The notes beneath the pieces are model-generated. The model was not told the origin of the DNA and made no database searches. It saw only the letters and a program-made list of their open reading frames with translations. 64,000 bases of DNA, taken from positions 8,585,003 through 8,649,002 of the forward strand of contig JAJEKV010000006.1 of NCBI GenBank assembly GCA_021234155.1, written 5' to 3'. The position numbers were made by a program, and so were the translations under genes. Below are positions 20,138 to 31,137 of the stretch, piece after piece. How positions within the stretch are numbered: the first letter of the stretch is position 1; each line of letters starts with the position of its first letter. The stretch is from Isoetes taiwanensis. Taxonomy: Eukaryota > Streptophyta > Lycopodiopsida > Isoetales > Isoetaceae.

Positions 20138-21964
20138 TTTATTCACATGGATATCTATAGTTCCATCTAATCCCAAGGGATACCACTTCTTATAACTTTG
20201 AAGTACTTTATCGGCTTCTTGGACCCGTTTTAACTGATCATTCTCCAAAAATTTATATGCCATTAAAGACATATCTATATTATCATTCATGCCCTCTGTT
20301 GCCTCCACTGTAACCAGTGCCTTTGCATTATCCACTATAACTAATGCCTTTGCATTGTCCCCTTCTCCCTCTTCTGCATTTATTGGATTTGTTGCATCCT
20401 CTAAGGAGTTTGGAGCCGCTTTATAGAGTTACCTTTTATGATGTTTTTCTTCAACCTTGCAAGAAATGTAGAGGCAATCACCTCTTGGTTGTACATATTT
20501 CTACGTACAATAGATATTCCCTCTGCAAGTGCTTGTATATCTTTTAGCCCACTTTCTAATAAGCTGTTGTATGAAGCTAGTTTCCAGCCAAAACCTGCAC
20601 ATGAAAGATCTAATCCATTTTGACTACTTTCCATCAGTTGTGGTGCAAAGTGAACAAAATTTATATCCCTAAAAATAACTAGCTTTTTCTTGGGATCCTC
20701 AACCAACAAATCCAAACTTGCATTTCCAATGGCATGAATGCCAAGAACAATACCACCTCTTTGTGCTTTCTCCAACCGTGTTCCTTTATAAAATAATACA
20801 AGATCATTCTTCTGCCCACACTGTTGAACCTCCACAACCCAGCATGGAAAAAGACCACTAATAGTTTTTTCTGTTGGCTCCATACCACAAATATCTACTT
20901 GAAACAATTTATCATCAATGATGAAGGGTTCCACCTTTTCTTTTGAAGATTTATTCCCACCTAATATACATTGTATATTGGCCAATGTCGGAAGAACATC
21001 CATAAGGTAAGAATGAAGCAAATTGACATTAAGAAGCAAACACCCTTTTATTCAAATATCTAAAGCTACTGAATAACATTAAGTCAGTGATCTTATTCAA
21101 AAGGAGGAAGAACAATATTCATATAAAGAGAAGAAAAATCACGGACTTAAGTCCGTGATCTTATTCATAAAAGAGGAAAACTCCAATAACTTAAGTGGTG
21201 ATCTTATTTGAATAAGAAAATCCACACAAAATATCACGGACTTAAGTCCGTGGTCTTACTCAAAAAATTTAGAGTTATTGAACAATGTTGCTAAAGGAAC
21301 AAGAGAATCTTACTCAAAAAATTTAGAGTGATTGAACAATATTGCTAAAGGAACAAGAGAATTACGGACTTAAGTCCGTGATCTTATTCAAAAAATTTTA
21401 GAGTTATTGAACAATATTGCTAAAGGAACAAGAGAATCACGGACTTAAGTCTGTGATCTACCTCAAAAAATTTAGAGTTATTGAACAACATTGCTAAAGG
21501 AACAAGAGAATCACGGACTTAAGTCCGTGACCTTACTCAAAAAATTTAGAGTTATTGAACAACATTGCTAAAGGAACAAGTTAATATCCTGGTCTGTATT
21601 GGTGCTTGGCCAAATAAATTGCCTCTAAAAGTGTAAGGTTTCAGGTCTTTTAGCTTCTTAAAACTCTCATCTCTACTGATTTTTATAGACACCCATCTCT
21701 CACTTATTATACACTACGCAAGGCCAACTAGGAACACCCATATCTAATTTTTATTAAGACATGAAGGAAGAAAAACACAAAAAGAAAAAGAAAAAAAGAA
21801 GATTACTCACGTTTTTGACGCTTCTTCTGGGTGTTTCCAGAGCCCGGTATCTCTATTGTTTTTCTTTTCTTGCTCTCTTTCAATTTGCCTGACATCTTCT
21901 TGCTTATTCTAGATTGTGGGCTTGCTAGTATTTCTTCCAAGACGGATTCTTGATGCTCATCCAT
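20138..21964 (-). pseudogene. Unknown spliced gene, 3' end cut by TRIM
   Basis: Exon 1 is 21964-21811. Its ATG sits in a good context (AGCCATGG) and it encodes 51 residues with a basic, bipartite-NLS-like end (ESKKRKTIEIP..NTQKKRQK). The donor is AAC/GTGAGT. Exon 2 is best placed at 21044-20401: its AG acceptor restores the codon exactly (C + GG, Arg) and gives 213 further residues to a stop (..LFPCWVVEVQQCGQKNDLVL..). A 265-aa product results. Coding character then continues in another frame from about 20400 to 20138 (..AEEGEGDNAKALV.. to ..DQLKRVQEADKVLQSYKKWY), ending at the TRIM. This suggests a frameshift near 20440-20400 and a lost C-terminus. I recognise no domain. The 766-nt intron holds a palindromic tandem array. 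Probably a transposon-borne gene; nuclear location inferred only from the basic region. Confidence 0.5.
21138..21585. repeat. Intronic tandem array built on a 20-bp perfect palindrome
   Basis: The palindrome TCACGGACTTAAGTCCGTGA occurs intact at 21139-21158 and 21511-21530, and with one changed base at 21234-21253, 21362-21381 and 21437-21456. From 21234 the array has a 74-75-bp period: palindrome plus a 54-bp spacer containing CAAAAAATTTAGAGT(T/G)ATTG and TTGCTAAAGGAACAAGAGAA. One unit (21308-21361) consists of the 54-bp spacer alone, i.e. it lacks exactly the 20-bp palindrome. The array lies in the intron of the minus-strand gene. Each palindrome can form a cruciform or hairpin or act as a dyad binding site. 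Confidence 0.9.
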
Positions 21965-23096
21965 GGCTATTGCATGCAAATGCTTTTCTCCCTATGTCTC
22001 TCCTTTTCTCCTCCGTGGATTCTAATTCAAGAAGCAATTTCAAGAAAGCAATTCAAGAAAAGCATTAATAAAAACGGTGATTTTAAATTAAGGAATAAAC
22101 TAAATATAGTAATTTTTAAACGTTGAAGAGTTTGTTGGAAGTATTATGATAGGTGGATGGCAAAGATGAATGATCTGTCTTGAATTCAAATTTAGTGGAT
22201 TATTTTGTTCTTGCATTGCATTTTGGTTGCTTCTATTGCAGAAGTGGCGTTTGGATGCTGGATGCTACATTGTATTTTGGCGTCTTGATTTTGCTTCTCT
22301 TGCGGCAGCGGCGTTTGCATGCTGGATGCTAGAGGTAAGTCCGTTTTGTGTTTTATTATTTTCTTAAACTTTTGTATCATCTTTGCATCATTATGTGAAT
22401 GATCTTTGCAGTAGTATTTTAAAATTTCAAGCAGTAATGTTAAAATGATCTTTCCAACACTACTTAGCAAGCCTCTAATTTCAAGCGATAATTTTAGATC
22501 TTTCCAACAACTAGCTATATAATTGTAGCGACACTTTTGAAACAAAAATCTAGAGAACAGGAGGCTCTAATTGAAAAACATACCTTCTGGAGAGGCATGC
22601 TGTTGTATCCGTCCAATCTGGATGTATTTGTTTATTTGGGAAGGCTAGGGAGGCGCTGATGCCTAGTTTGCCAGGGAAGGCAAGCCTGTTGATTCAGAAA
22701 GGCTTGGAAGTAATGATGTTTGTGTGTAGGTTCAATCCGCCCATTCAGCTGTGAAGTAATAGATATTAGAAACTCCACTTATTTAGATCTGAAAATAACA
22801 GAACAGAGTGCAGCATCAATACCGCATCTCCCTCTTCCATTGATCTGATCTAAGTTGAAAAAGAAATTACCGAGGAATAAAGTCGTTCTTTGGAGTAATC
22901 AATTTGCTTTTTCAATATGTAGCACAATAACAGGGGGTTACTTTTAGATTTTTATACGTTTTTTCACATGGTTTTTCTATGATTTCGTTGTTGTATTCGT
23001 TGAGGTGTACTAAATAGTATTTCTAGAGTGCACCCTTTATGGGCCATTGATTTTTGTTGGTTGGAACAATCCGAGGGTTGTTGTCTTTCTCTGCAT
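21965..23096. other. No gene seen; upstream region of the minus-strand gene
   Basis: This includes whatever promoter serves the ATG at 21964, but I see no convincing TATA box. Open frames at 22170-22367 and 22192-22545 overlap on opposite strands and show no motif. A short direct repeat (GGATGCTGGATGCTA / GCATGCTGGATGCTA) lies at 22254-22332. Confidence 0.4.
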
Positions 23097-23352
23097 GTGT
23101 TTGTGCATGAACACATGCACATGCACGCACATGCACATGCACACACATGCACATGCATGTGCACATGCACAGCGCAGTGTTTGTGCATGAACACTGCGCA
23201 TGTGTATGCATGTGCATGTGCACATGCATGTGCATGTGCAAGTGCATGTGCATGTGCATGTGTATTGTGCATGTGCATGTGTATTGTGCAAGTGCAAGTG
23301 CAAGTGCATGTGCATGTGTGCATGTGTGTGCATGTGTGCATATGCATGTGTA
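23097..23352. repeat. Alternating purine-pyrimidine tract (CATGCA/TGCATG-rich)
   Basis: About 250 bp of CACATGCA words turning into TGTGCATG words. Strict purine-pyrimidine alternation holds without a break over 23111-23171 and 23195-23240. The left part is CA-type and the right part TG-type, so the tract is also an imperfect palindrome. GTTTGTGCATGAACAC occurs twice as a direct repeat (about 23099 and 23179). Long open frames on both strands here are artefacts of the repeat and encode only Cys/His/Met/Thr/Val runs. Confidence 0.9.
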
Positions 23353-25399
23353 CTTGCCCTCTTGGATTCTTATTGCCGAAGTGGATTTTACTACCACGAG
23401 ATGGATTTTTTGCTCACACTTACAAAGGTATTTGTTTTTTAATGTTTCTTCAGTTAGCATAATGTTTTTTTTTACAAGGTATTGGTTTCCTGATTCTACA
23501 ATGTAGTGCTGCAAAACCCCTTTTTGTTTCCTTCCTAAGATTTGCTGCAGATTCAAAAAGAGTTTAGAGTTTAGGCCCTATGTTTGCTTCCAACTCTTGG
23601 ATATTCCTGGCTGCCGAATTGTTCATAGCAGCCAGCCTTTAGCTTCAATCAACAAACGGATTCTTATGCACACAACAGGCGGATTATTCCACGCCCTTTT
23701 CCATGTCACGAGATCACCAAACAAAACGGCCACAAGAATGCATTTATATTGTAGGTTTGGAACTTTAATCGAACCATAAGGTGAATCATGCATTACCTTT
23801 AAGCTAGAGATGAAGCATCCAAAATCATATGGATTGATAAACAATGGTGTCATTGTGAAAGAGAAATAGTTGTAGCGGAAGTAACAATATGTAGCATAAT
23901 AACAGGGGGTTTTCTTTGTATTGCAAACTTTATAACTTTCAGAATAATGGGATCAATCTGCTCTATCTTTATTGTAACTTTTACTTATGTTCTATTTGCT
24001 TTATTGTGATCAAATTCAAAAGCTACAGATGAAAGCCTCAAGTGAATTCTAGTTACGTGCAAAATACAATTATGAGCCATCCAACATATAAAAATTAAAT
24101 CCCCCAACACATAACAACCATTGACATTAACAACCAACACATAACTACCATTGACATTAATTAACACAATCATTGGGTCCAACATATTTAAATTAAAATC
24201 CCCCTTAAACCCCCTTTGGTTTGGGTGCATATTCACACGGGGGGTGACGTAGGGCAGCGAGAGCCCTCATAATTGTATTTTGCACGTACGGAATCAACAC
24301 CATATAGTATTCCGCTTGAAATCTTATAGTATTTTGCAAATCTTGTTATACAGTATAGCAAATTTTGTACTTGCATACCCCACAAATGAGGAACTTTACG
24401 TACGGTTTAGATTAAGGAATAAGGGGTGAATATGCCTATCCAACAGCTCTCGTTGCCCGGAGTCGCCCTTGATGCTACACTTTCATACCTGTATTTTAAG
24501 AGAACGGATCATGCAATGGCCTTTAATTATAGATGTAGCCCAGTGAGAGAGAAATGCTGCCTATTGAAATTCAGTCAAGTGAGCCCTGCAATGTCAGAAA
24601 AAACCAGATTTTTTGGGCTGCAAGAATCTTACTCTAAACTGGAAGAATCACAGGCTTATTTTGCTTCCATGATGGATTTATCTACGTATTCCTGCAGGGG
24701 TTTGAAGTTGTTCCGATTAGTTGAACTAAAGCTATATGTTCCAATGTTATGTCTAATTCTATGTCCTCCGCTAAATCTCGGCTATCTAGTTCTGTAGTTA
24801 GGAGTAAAGGAAAATTATAAGGTGAAGCTAAGGCATGTTAGCTATTCCGCCAACAACCTTCCTTCCAAGTGCTATTAATCTGTATCTTTGCTTTTTCTTG
24901 TATTTATCTTGTTTCAGCCATGGCAGATTGATGCAACCATAGCCTGCAAAACTAGGGCAACAAAACTGAGGCAGCGACCTGCATATTAGAGCCATAATCC
25001 AGCCAAAGAAACAACCTATTGCATTACTAAGCATAATTTTTATAGTCACAAGCTTAACATACCTGATAGAAGCACAACATTAGTCACTTACATTTTCGAA
25101 TAAGTGAATTCAGTCAAGTGAGCCTGCATGCTTACTTAGTAAGCTTACTTGCCACTGTGCTGTTGAGAATAATCTGCCGAGAATAATTAGGCGCGGGGAT
25201 GTACATGTTGAGACGCACGAAAACGCAAGCAAAGCACACTCAGAATAATGAAAGGCAACTTGCTCTAGAATGTTTTGAACTTGCTCGAGAATGCTTTGAC
25301 AGTATGTACCTTGAAGACATACAGTGCCAATTATAAAAGCATGCAGTGTTGTAGGTGCCATACAACAGGGCAGATGCATAGAATAAATATTGTAGACCA
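23353..25399. other. No recognised gene
   Basis: The longest open frame, 24426-24797 plus (123 aa, starting MNMPIQQLSLPG), shows no motif and no clear splice partners. Short direct duplications occur, for example the (T)TAACAACCA(A)CACATAAC words at 24108-24150. Nothing else is supported. Confidence 0.35.
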
Positions 25400-25790
25400 T
25401 TGTTTTTTGCAATCTTTAAATAAAAAAGATGTTGCCTAGAATATATATTGTAGACCATGATTTTTTGCAATCCTTACATATAAAAAAGGATATGCGATCC
25501 ATTCTTGATTGCAAAAAAAATGATACGTATTCTTATTCTTTTCCCTTTGTTAAATAGGCTTTAGAGATCCATTTTTGTTTGCAAAAAATTGTTTGCAAAA
25601 AAAATGATACGTGTTCTTATTCTTTCTCCCTTTGTTAAATATATCTTGTGTGCAAAAAAATGATACATGTTCTTATTCTTCCTCCCTTTGTTTAATATAT
25701 CTTGTTTGCGAAAAAATGATACGTGTTCTTATTCTTTCTCCCTTTGTTAAATATATTTCTTATTTTTTCTCCCTTTGTTAAATAGGCTCT
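25400..25790. repeat. Tandem repeats upstream of the DUF8039/DUF7869-like gene
   Basis: First a ~57-bp pair containing TATTGTAGACCAT(T/G)(G/A)TTTTTTGCAATC (about 25388-25495). Then four units beginning GC(A/G)AAAAAAATGATACGT and running through TTCTTATTCTT..CTCCCTTTGTTAAAT, starting at 25511, 25595, 25652 and 25708. Periods are 84, 57 and 56 bp. They occupy the promoter-side flank of the gene starting at 25852. Confidence 0.8.
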
Positions 25791-25851
25791 AGAGACTATG
25801 TCAGCACGGATTGTTACGCAATAGGTTTTTTTGAAATCATTGCTCGTTCCT

Positions 25852-28800
25852 ATGGGTAGCGCAAATATGGATACTTCAAATGTATGCTTGGAGCCAGAGC
25901 CAGGTAAGTGTTGTGTCTATTTTTTATTTATTGAAGAGTTCACGGATCACGGACTTGAGTCCGTTTGATATATATTTTTGTTTACGGACTTGAGTCCATT
26001 TGATATATATTTTTGTTTTTGCTGTAGAGTTTGAACTCTTGGTAGAAGGGAGGGTGGTTGCAAAGGCAGAAATCATGGCTATACGAGGACTTATACATTG
26101 CAAAGAATTAGAAATGGAAATGGGCAAAGGTAGCTCTAAAGACCACCGTGCATGGGAATGTGAATCTACCAAAGGAGACTCCTGATGCAAAAACAATAGC
26201 AGAGGTGGTAGGATCTTTTGTGGCATGGCCTTTAAAAGACATCAAGAAAATAGACGTGGTTAGTTCGTATTCTCCATTTATATAATCTCGCTCTTCTTAC
26301 ATGTCTTCTAAAGATAATAAATTTGTGATATAGTATGCTGTTTGTAGGAACAAAACACCAACATCGATGCAATAGCAGGTGCAGTTCTTGAGGATACAGT
26401 TGAAGTTGTAGTTGTCGAGAAAGTTGTTGGGAAAGGGGGATACAGTTCATCCAAAATGAGTGTTCTTGAGGATACAGTTGAAGTTTCTGAGGGGGATACA
26501 GATACAGTTCATCCAAAAAGGAGCATTCTTATGGATACAATTGAAGTTGTTGAGGGGGATACAATTCATCCAAAAAGGACGAGTGGAAAAACAAGAAGTT
26601 TAGATTAGTCCATTCATGTTCTGGAGAAACATTTGCAATTGCAATCATGTGTAATTGCGATCCTTTAGATGCAATTGAAGATTCGCCACTTGAAGGTGAC
26701 ACTGTTGTAGTTGCTATTACTCAGCTATTACCTAATTACAATTCAATGAGGCAGAGCAATGTAAGCAACAATTGTCGTGTATGCAAAGGCATGGTTGAGA
26801 TTTCTACTCTTACGAGATGGCCAATAGAACATGTCCTACTTCTAAATGGAAGCACATTTGTTAGGGCCAATGTAGATAGTGAGGTTGTAGAACATTCTTT
26901 CTCGATGTCTCCAGAGAATGCTCTTTTATATAAGAAGAGGAAAGCTCACTTCTCTGTGAAGAATGCAATAAAACAAAAACTGAAGAGCAAAGATGAAGGA
27001 CAAATGTCTAACCCAAAGAAAAAAATGAAAAAAGCCGAACAGATGTGTAATTGTTCAAAGGAGATTGTTCAACAAACAAGGGGAAGACCTTGTTGTCCTT
27101 CGTAGTGCACACTTAAATTCTCCGTCGAAGAAATATAAAACATCAGGAAAAAGTCTTGGAGCCAGACTTCTAATGATAAAAAGAATATAATGTATTCCAC
27201 GTTTGGGTCCAACATTAGAGATGCAAATACAGGTCACATGACATATCCATTAGAGCATAGATGGGTCTGCAGAGAAGCCGTGACATGTATTATTGGTTTT
27301 GCAGATAGCACTTTCTATATATACCATAATGACTATAGAGATGGTGCAAGAAAAGCTGTACATGGGAACACATGTACTATCAAAACTAGGAGCAACACTA
27401 TGATGGCAATTGAAGTGTTTGATAACTTTGTTAAATATATGGCTGAACCAATGCTACACAAGACCAAATTGAGTGAGCATGGAAACAAAGAGGTGAAACG
27501 TGTCTTTCCACCTCAATATATTCAAAAGGAGTGCTTACAAGAGATCAACACTGTTCTAACACAAATAGGTGGGCGAGCAATCTCTCAGTCAGCTTTTAGC
27601 AGAATCTGGAATAAACATTTTAGTGATGTGGTGGTGGCAAAGAATAATACCTTTTCAAAGTGTAACACTTGCGTACAATTGCGAGAGGCTTTGAGACAGT
27701 ACAGTTGTACCTGAGCAAAGAAATGCTTTGAGAAATGAGATGCATCGACATCAAAATGAGCAAACATCCTTTAGGGCAATCTATTATCAGTGGAGGGTAT
27801 TTTTCTTCAATAGAACCTGATAGATATTAATGCATCATACATGATAAAATGGATCAACACAAAATTTTCTTACCTAGGTTGCATCCAATTCCTAAAAGTT
27901 GCGCTAATGCACAACAATTGAAGATCTCACTAGCAGGAATGTTGACCCATGGACACAGAATCGGTGTGTATGGTCATTTCTCATTAGATCTATGGGAAGA
28001 TGGACCGAATTTCCATGTTGGCTCCATCTTCAAATGTCTTCGAAATTTGGAAAGAGGTATTACAAATGAGCAAAATAGTAGCAATGCTTTATTTGGAGTT
28101 CTTCTAAATGACGATGCACACATTGCAACTAAACAGATGGAAAAGAATGCAAGGTTTTCTGGAAGGGAACTAATCACTTCGACAACTACAGATAAGACGT
28201 CTCATTGAGTAGTGGGGAGAAAGCTACCTCAAGAATTGTGTCTACAACTTGATAATTGTTTTAGCCAAAATAAGAGTAGATGACTATTTCAAGCATGCTC
28301 ATTCTTGACAACAAAAAATGTGTTCGAAGTTGTGAAGGTTGGGTTTCATGCCTTCTTTGGAGTGTTCTCCTCTTTATTGCAACGAGAATCAATAACGACA
28401 TTGCCACAACTGATGGAGTTATTTGCATGTACACAAAAACCATCGCCTATATTGTTCTTAGTTGATGAAGTTCCAGATTGGAAATCCTTTGTAGAGCCAT
28501 ATATGCCAGAAAGAAACTTTGTTTTGACAGGCCATTCAAAACCCTTACAATTCAAATTTTGGGTTAAAGAAGGTGTTCCTATAATGCAATGTAAGATGCG
28601 TTCGACAGACTAAGATTGGATCCCTTCCAATGGATATGAAATGTGGAGAAGAGATAAAGATGGTAGGGTAATGATTCCTGAAGGCGACCCTTTGTCACTC
28701 CCACCATTCAAGAACACAAAGATCATGACGTATTGATGAGGGGACTGATACAATTTATTGGTCATTGGCAAGACATTTTACAACAACCAACACTGAGTGA

Positions 28801-29114
28801 AGCGAAGAAAGATTCTTTACAGAAGGTGATTATGTATTGGGAGAAAGTGAGAGGCATTGCAGAACATTGATGGAGGAGGACCCTTGAAAGATGGACTTCT
28901 TCCAATTTCTAAATGGAAGAAGAAATCCCTAGAACAAGAGTTCAATGTTGGCACCTCCCAAAAAAAGAGCTTGGCTAATTGGCATGTTGGTAGCAAGTCT
29001 AGTAGGCCTCAATGGCATGGCCTACCAGATTGGTCGCTTACAGAGGATGTGAAGAAAGGGTATTTTGTTCTCATTAAACCTGACAATCTAGATATATATA
29101 TCCAGTTTGGTTAG
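25852..29114 (+). pseudogene. Decayed multi-exon transposon-type gene with DUF8039-like and DUF7869-like regions
   Basis: Exon 1 25852-25903 (ATG, donor CAG/GTAAGT), exon 2 26028-26258 and exon 3 from 26348 join in phase. The N-terminus reads ..FELLVEGRVVAKAEIM.. to ..VGSFVAWPLKDIKKIDV, the pattern of DUF8039-type domains; a one-base frameshift lies near 26130. Exon 3 carries two or three ~24-residue repeats (LEDTVEV..EGDT..HPKR). From 26647 one frame runs to 27714 through two stops (27103-27105 and in ..SVEEI*NIRKK), with CRVCKG, WVCREAVTCIIGF, AVHGNT and a FSKCNTCVQLREA segment. Further frames give IIHDKMDQHKIFLPRLHP (27830-27890), LCLQLDNCFSQNKSR (about 28230), then VVKVGFHAFFGVFSSLLQ, where the His/Asp motif usual after VGF is missing. 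Order and motifs match the DUF7869 family, which I infer to be a transposase-like RNase H fold. Inactive as read. Confidence 0.7.
25943..26019. repeat. Tandem palindrome pair in intron 1 of the DUF8039/DUF7869-like gene
   Basis: Two ~38-bp units, (T)(C)ACGGACTTGAGTCC(G/A)TTTG followed by ATATATATTTTTGTTT, lie in intron 1 between 25943 and 26019. The core ACGGACTT(G)AGTCCGT differs by one central base from the core of the array at 21138-21585 in the intron of the divergent gene. Confidence 0.8.
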
Positions 29115-29514
29115 GTAAGGTTAGATGTGCACCTACCAAGGATGATGATAAACCTGGACTAGAGAACTATTTTCAATATTGGGCTCCAAAATGGAATATG
29201 AGAAAAAGGAAAAAGCCAAGTGAAAAGGAGGTTTATTAAAATTGTTGGGAGAAGACTTGGATTTTGAATCCTTCCGATCCCCTAAGGAAAGAAAAAGTAA
29301 GTTGTATTCTTTAGTCCTATGCACCACCAAGGGGAAAAGACATCACATCCATACGGGAACATAAGATTCCAAAAGTACGCGAAGAAAGCAAAGTATAATT
29401 TCAGTTTGGGATGATGTGACTTTTGATCATGACTCGCTTAAATATGACTTCTATGTCATTTTCATGTCTAGTTTACTCAACAAGCTTATTACTGCTAAGG
29501 TTTTTCTCTCTAGA
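29115..29514. other. Downstream flank of the DUF7869-like pseudogene
   Basis: Short coding-like scraps continue in changing frames to about 29400 (plus strand: ..WAPKWNMRKRKKPSEKE.. near 29180-29230), probably the end of the pseudogene's C-terminal region. No intact ORF. Confidence 0.4.
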
Positions 29515-29650
29515 CTCTTCGGGGCAAGGGATTTTTAATCCCGGATAGTAATAGGCTAAATTCTTTTGTTTCTTTGTTTAAGTCCCATAGGCCGATTGGT
29601 CTCAGTGGACGATAAAGTTCAATTTGATTCAATTCAATCTTAAAGAGATG
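29515..29650 (+). mobile_element. LINE 3' end with TTCAAT-type tail
   Basis: The segment GGGATTTTTAATCCCGGATA then AGTCCCATAGGCCGATTGG and TCTCAGTGGACGATAAA matches the 3' UTR ends at 17.5 kb (minus) and 55.8 kb (plus). After GATAAA comes an imperfect (TTCAAT/TTGATTCAATTCAAT) tail. Only about 110 bp of the element is present. Confidence 0.7.
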
Positions 29651-31137
29651 TAATATCTGTATATTTGTTTAAGCATCTAATTGGTCTTTTTATTTTTCAC
29701 AATGTACCAAAGTATTTATTTATAAATTGATTTATGCATCTATGTTTCGTTTTTGTACATATTCCATCTTTTTATGAATGATAAGTTGGTTCTATTGCTT
29801 AATATATTTAACTCCTATTTAAATTGTATGAACTAAGTTTTGCACTTGCAAAAACATGTCATATCTCTCAAATTAATTGCATAGAGCCTTTTTCCATCCT
29901 GATGAAAAGCAATTGCCAGTTTCCTTACTTTTGCCTATTGCAATGAAGCGCCCAACCTATAGAAAAAACCACAATAAAAGGAGCAAAGAGTTTTTAAATT
30001 TCATTAATATTCTTCAAGGAACAATATTGAACAGGGGGATAATCACAATAAACATGAACATAACAATGGTAACGTCATCACCTCGGCAACATTCAATAAC
30101 CAAAAGCAATGTTGACCACAACATATACAGAAATTAAACATAAAAACAAAATATACAATAGCAATATCAAAGGCAAGCCTAATGAAGATGCATGTTTGTT
30201 CAATTGCACCATAACATCTGATACTGCCTCTGATGTTGGGTCAACAGACATCTTACCTTGCTCATAGCAGCTCTGGTGATGACGGCTTGACTGGTAATGG
30301 GTCTTCGATGATCATGGTCATTCATCAACCTCAATTATACAGATATCTGTCTCATTAGTAATATGAAAGGAGAGATATGGATTAATATTTAACTGATGCA
30401 CACCCTTAATTACTGAGGCAAAACCATCTAATACACTACCAGATCAGGAAGCAAGAGAAGGGGTGAAAGGCCTAGCAGTCTACTCCTGATTCTCTAGCAC
30501 CTTTTGATTAGACAATACAAGAGAAATAGTAGTCTCCACACAAAGCTATAGAAATTATCGGCAAAAATTGGACATCACAAATACAAAACTACAAAGGGGA
30601 ATTCTATGGACAAAGCAATGACATTGGCATCTTTGGCAATCTGCAAACAAAACCTCCACAAAAACAAAGAATAGAGAAGAACATCTAAGCTAAGTTGCAG
30701 CAAGGACCTCCAAGAACAAATGCAATAAAAAAGCTTAAATGATACAATTCTTACTTGAATATTTGTACTCCAGATCACGACCAAAGTTAGAGCAGTGAAC
30801 ATCCTGTACACAAGGTCGGGCTACCTCAACATCCCGGATTTCCTTATCATGCACACGACCCAAACCCAATAATCTGCAAGTAGCAGAATCTGCCCGAATC
30901 TTAGCATTTTGAGCAGAGCCTCCATCAAATTGACATGGAAGACCAAGTGTTGGTATTCCATCAAACAATCTGGAACCAAATCCAGTAAAAAAGCAATCTG
31001 GATGGAGCAATTCTGAAAAGGGCAAACATAGGCACTCAGTAATGAGCGTCTCCAAACTTTCCAAAATAAACCACTCAAATTTTCAAAAATAAAAATCAAC
31101 ATGAAGGTAAAAATACTAAGGATTTACCAAAGATTAT
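29651..31137. other. No supported gene
   Basis: Plus ORF 29877-30137 and minus ORFs 30735-31064 and 30821-31102 overlap or lack motifs. The 30735-31064 frame (..GIPTLGLPCQFDGGSAQNAK..) looks somewhat coding in composition but matches nothing I know. Confidence 0.3.

Noticed and set aside
21138-21585. CRISPR-like array of repeats and spacers
   Set aside because: The spacers are themselves identical copies, the repeat is a palindrome inside a plant intron, and there are no cas genes.
22964-23556. Several overlapping 80-177-codon ORFs on both strands
   Set aside because: They arise from the alternating CATGCA/TGCATG tract; composition is almost only Cys, His, Met, Thr, Val and Ala, and both strands are open.
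30735-31064. 109-codon minus ORF with Cys residues
   Set aside because: No known motif, no supporting splice structure, and a second overlapping frame is also open; not enough to call a gene.
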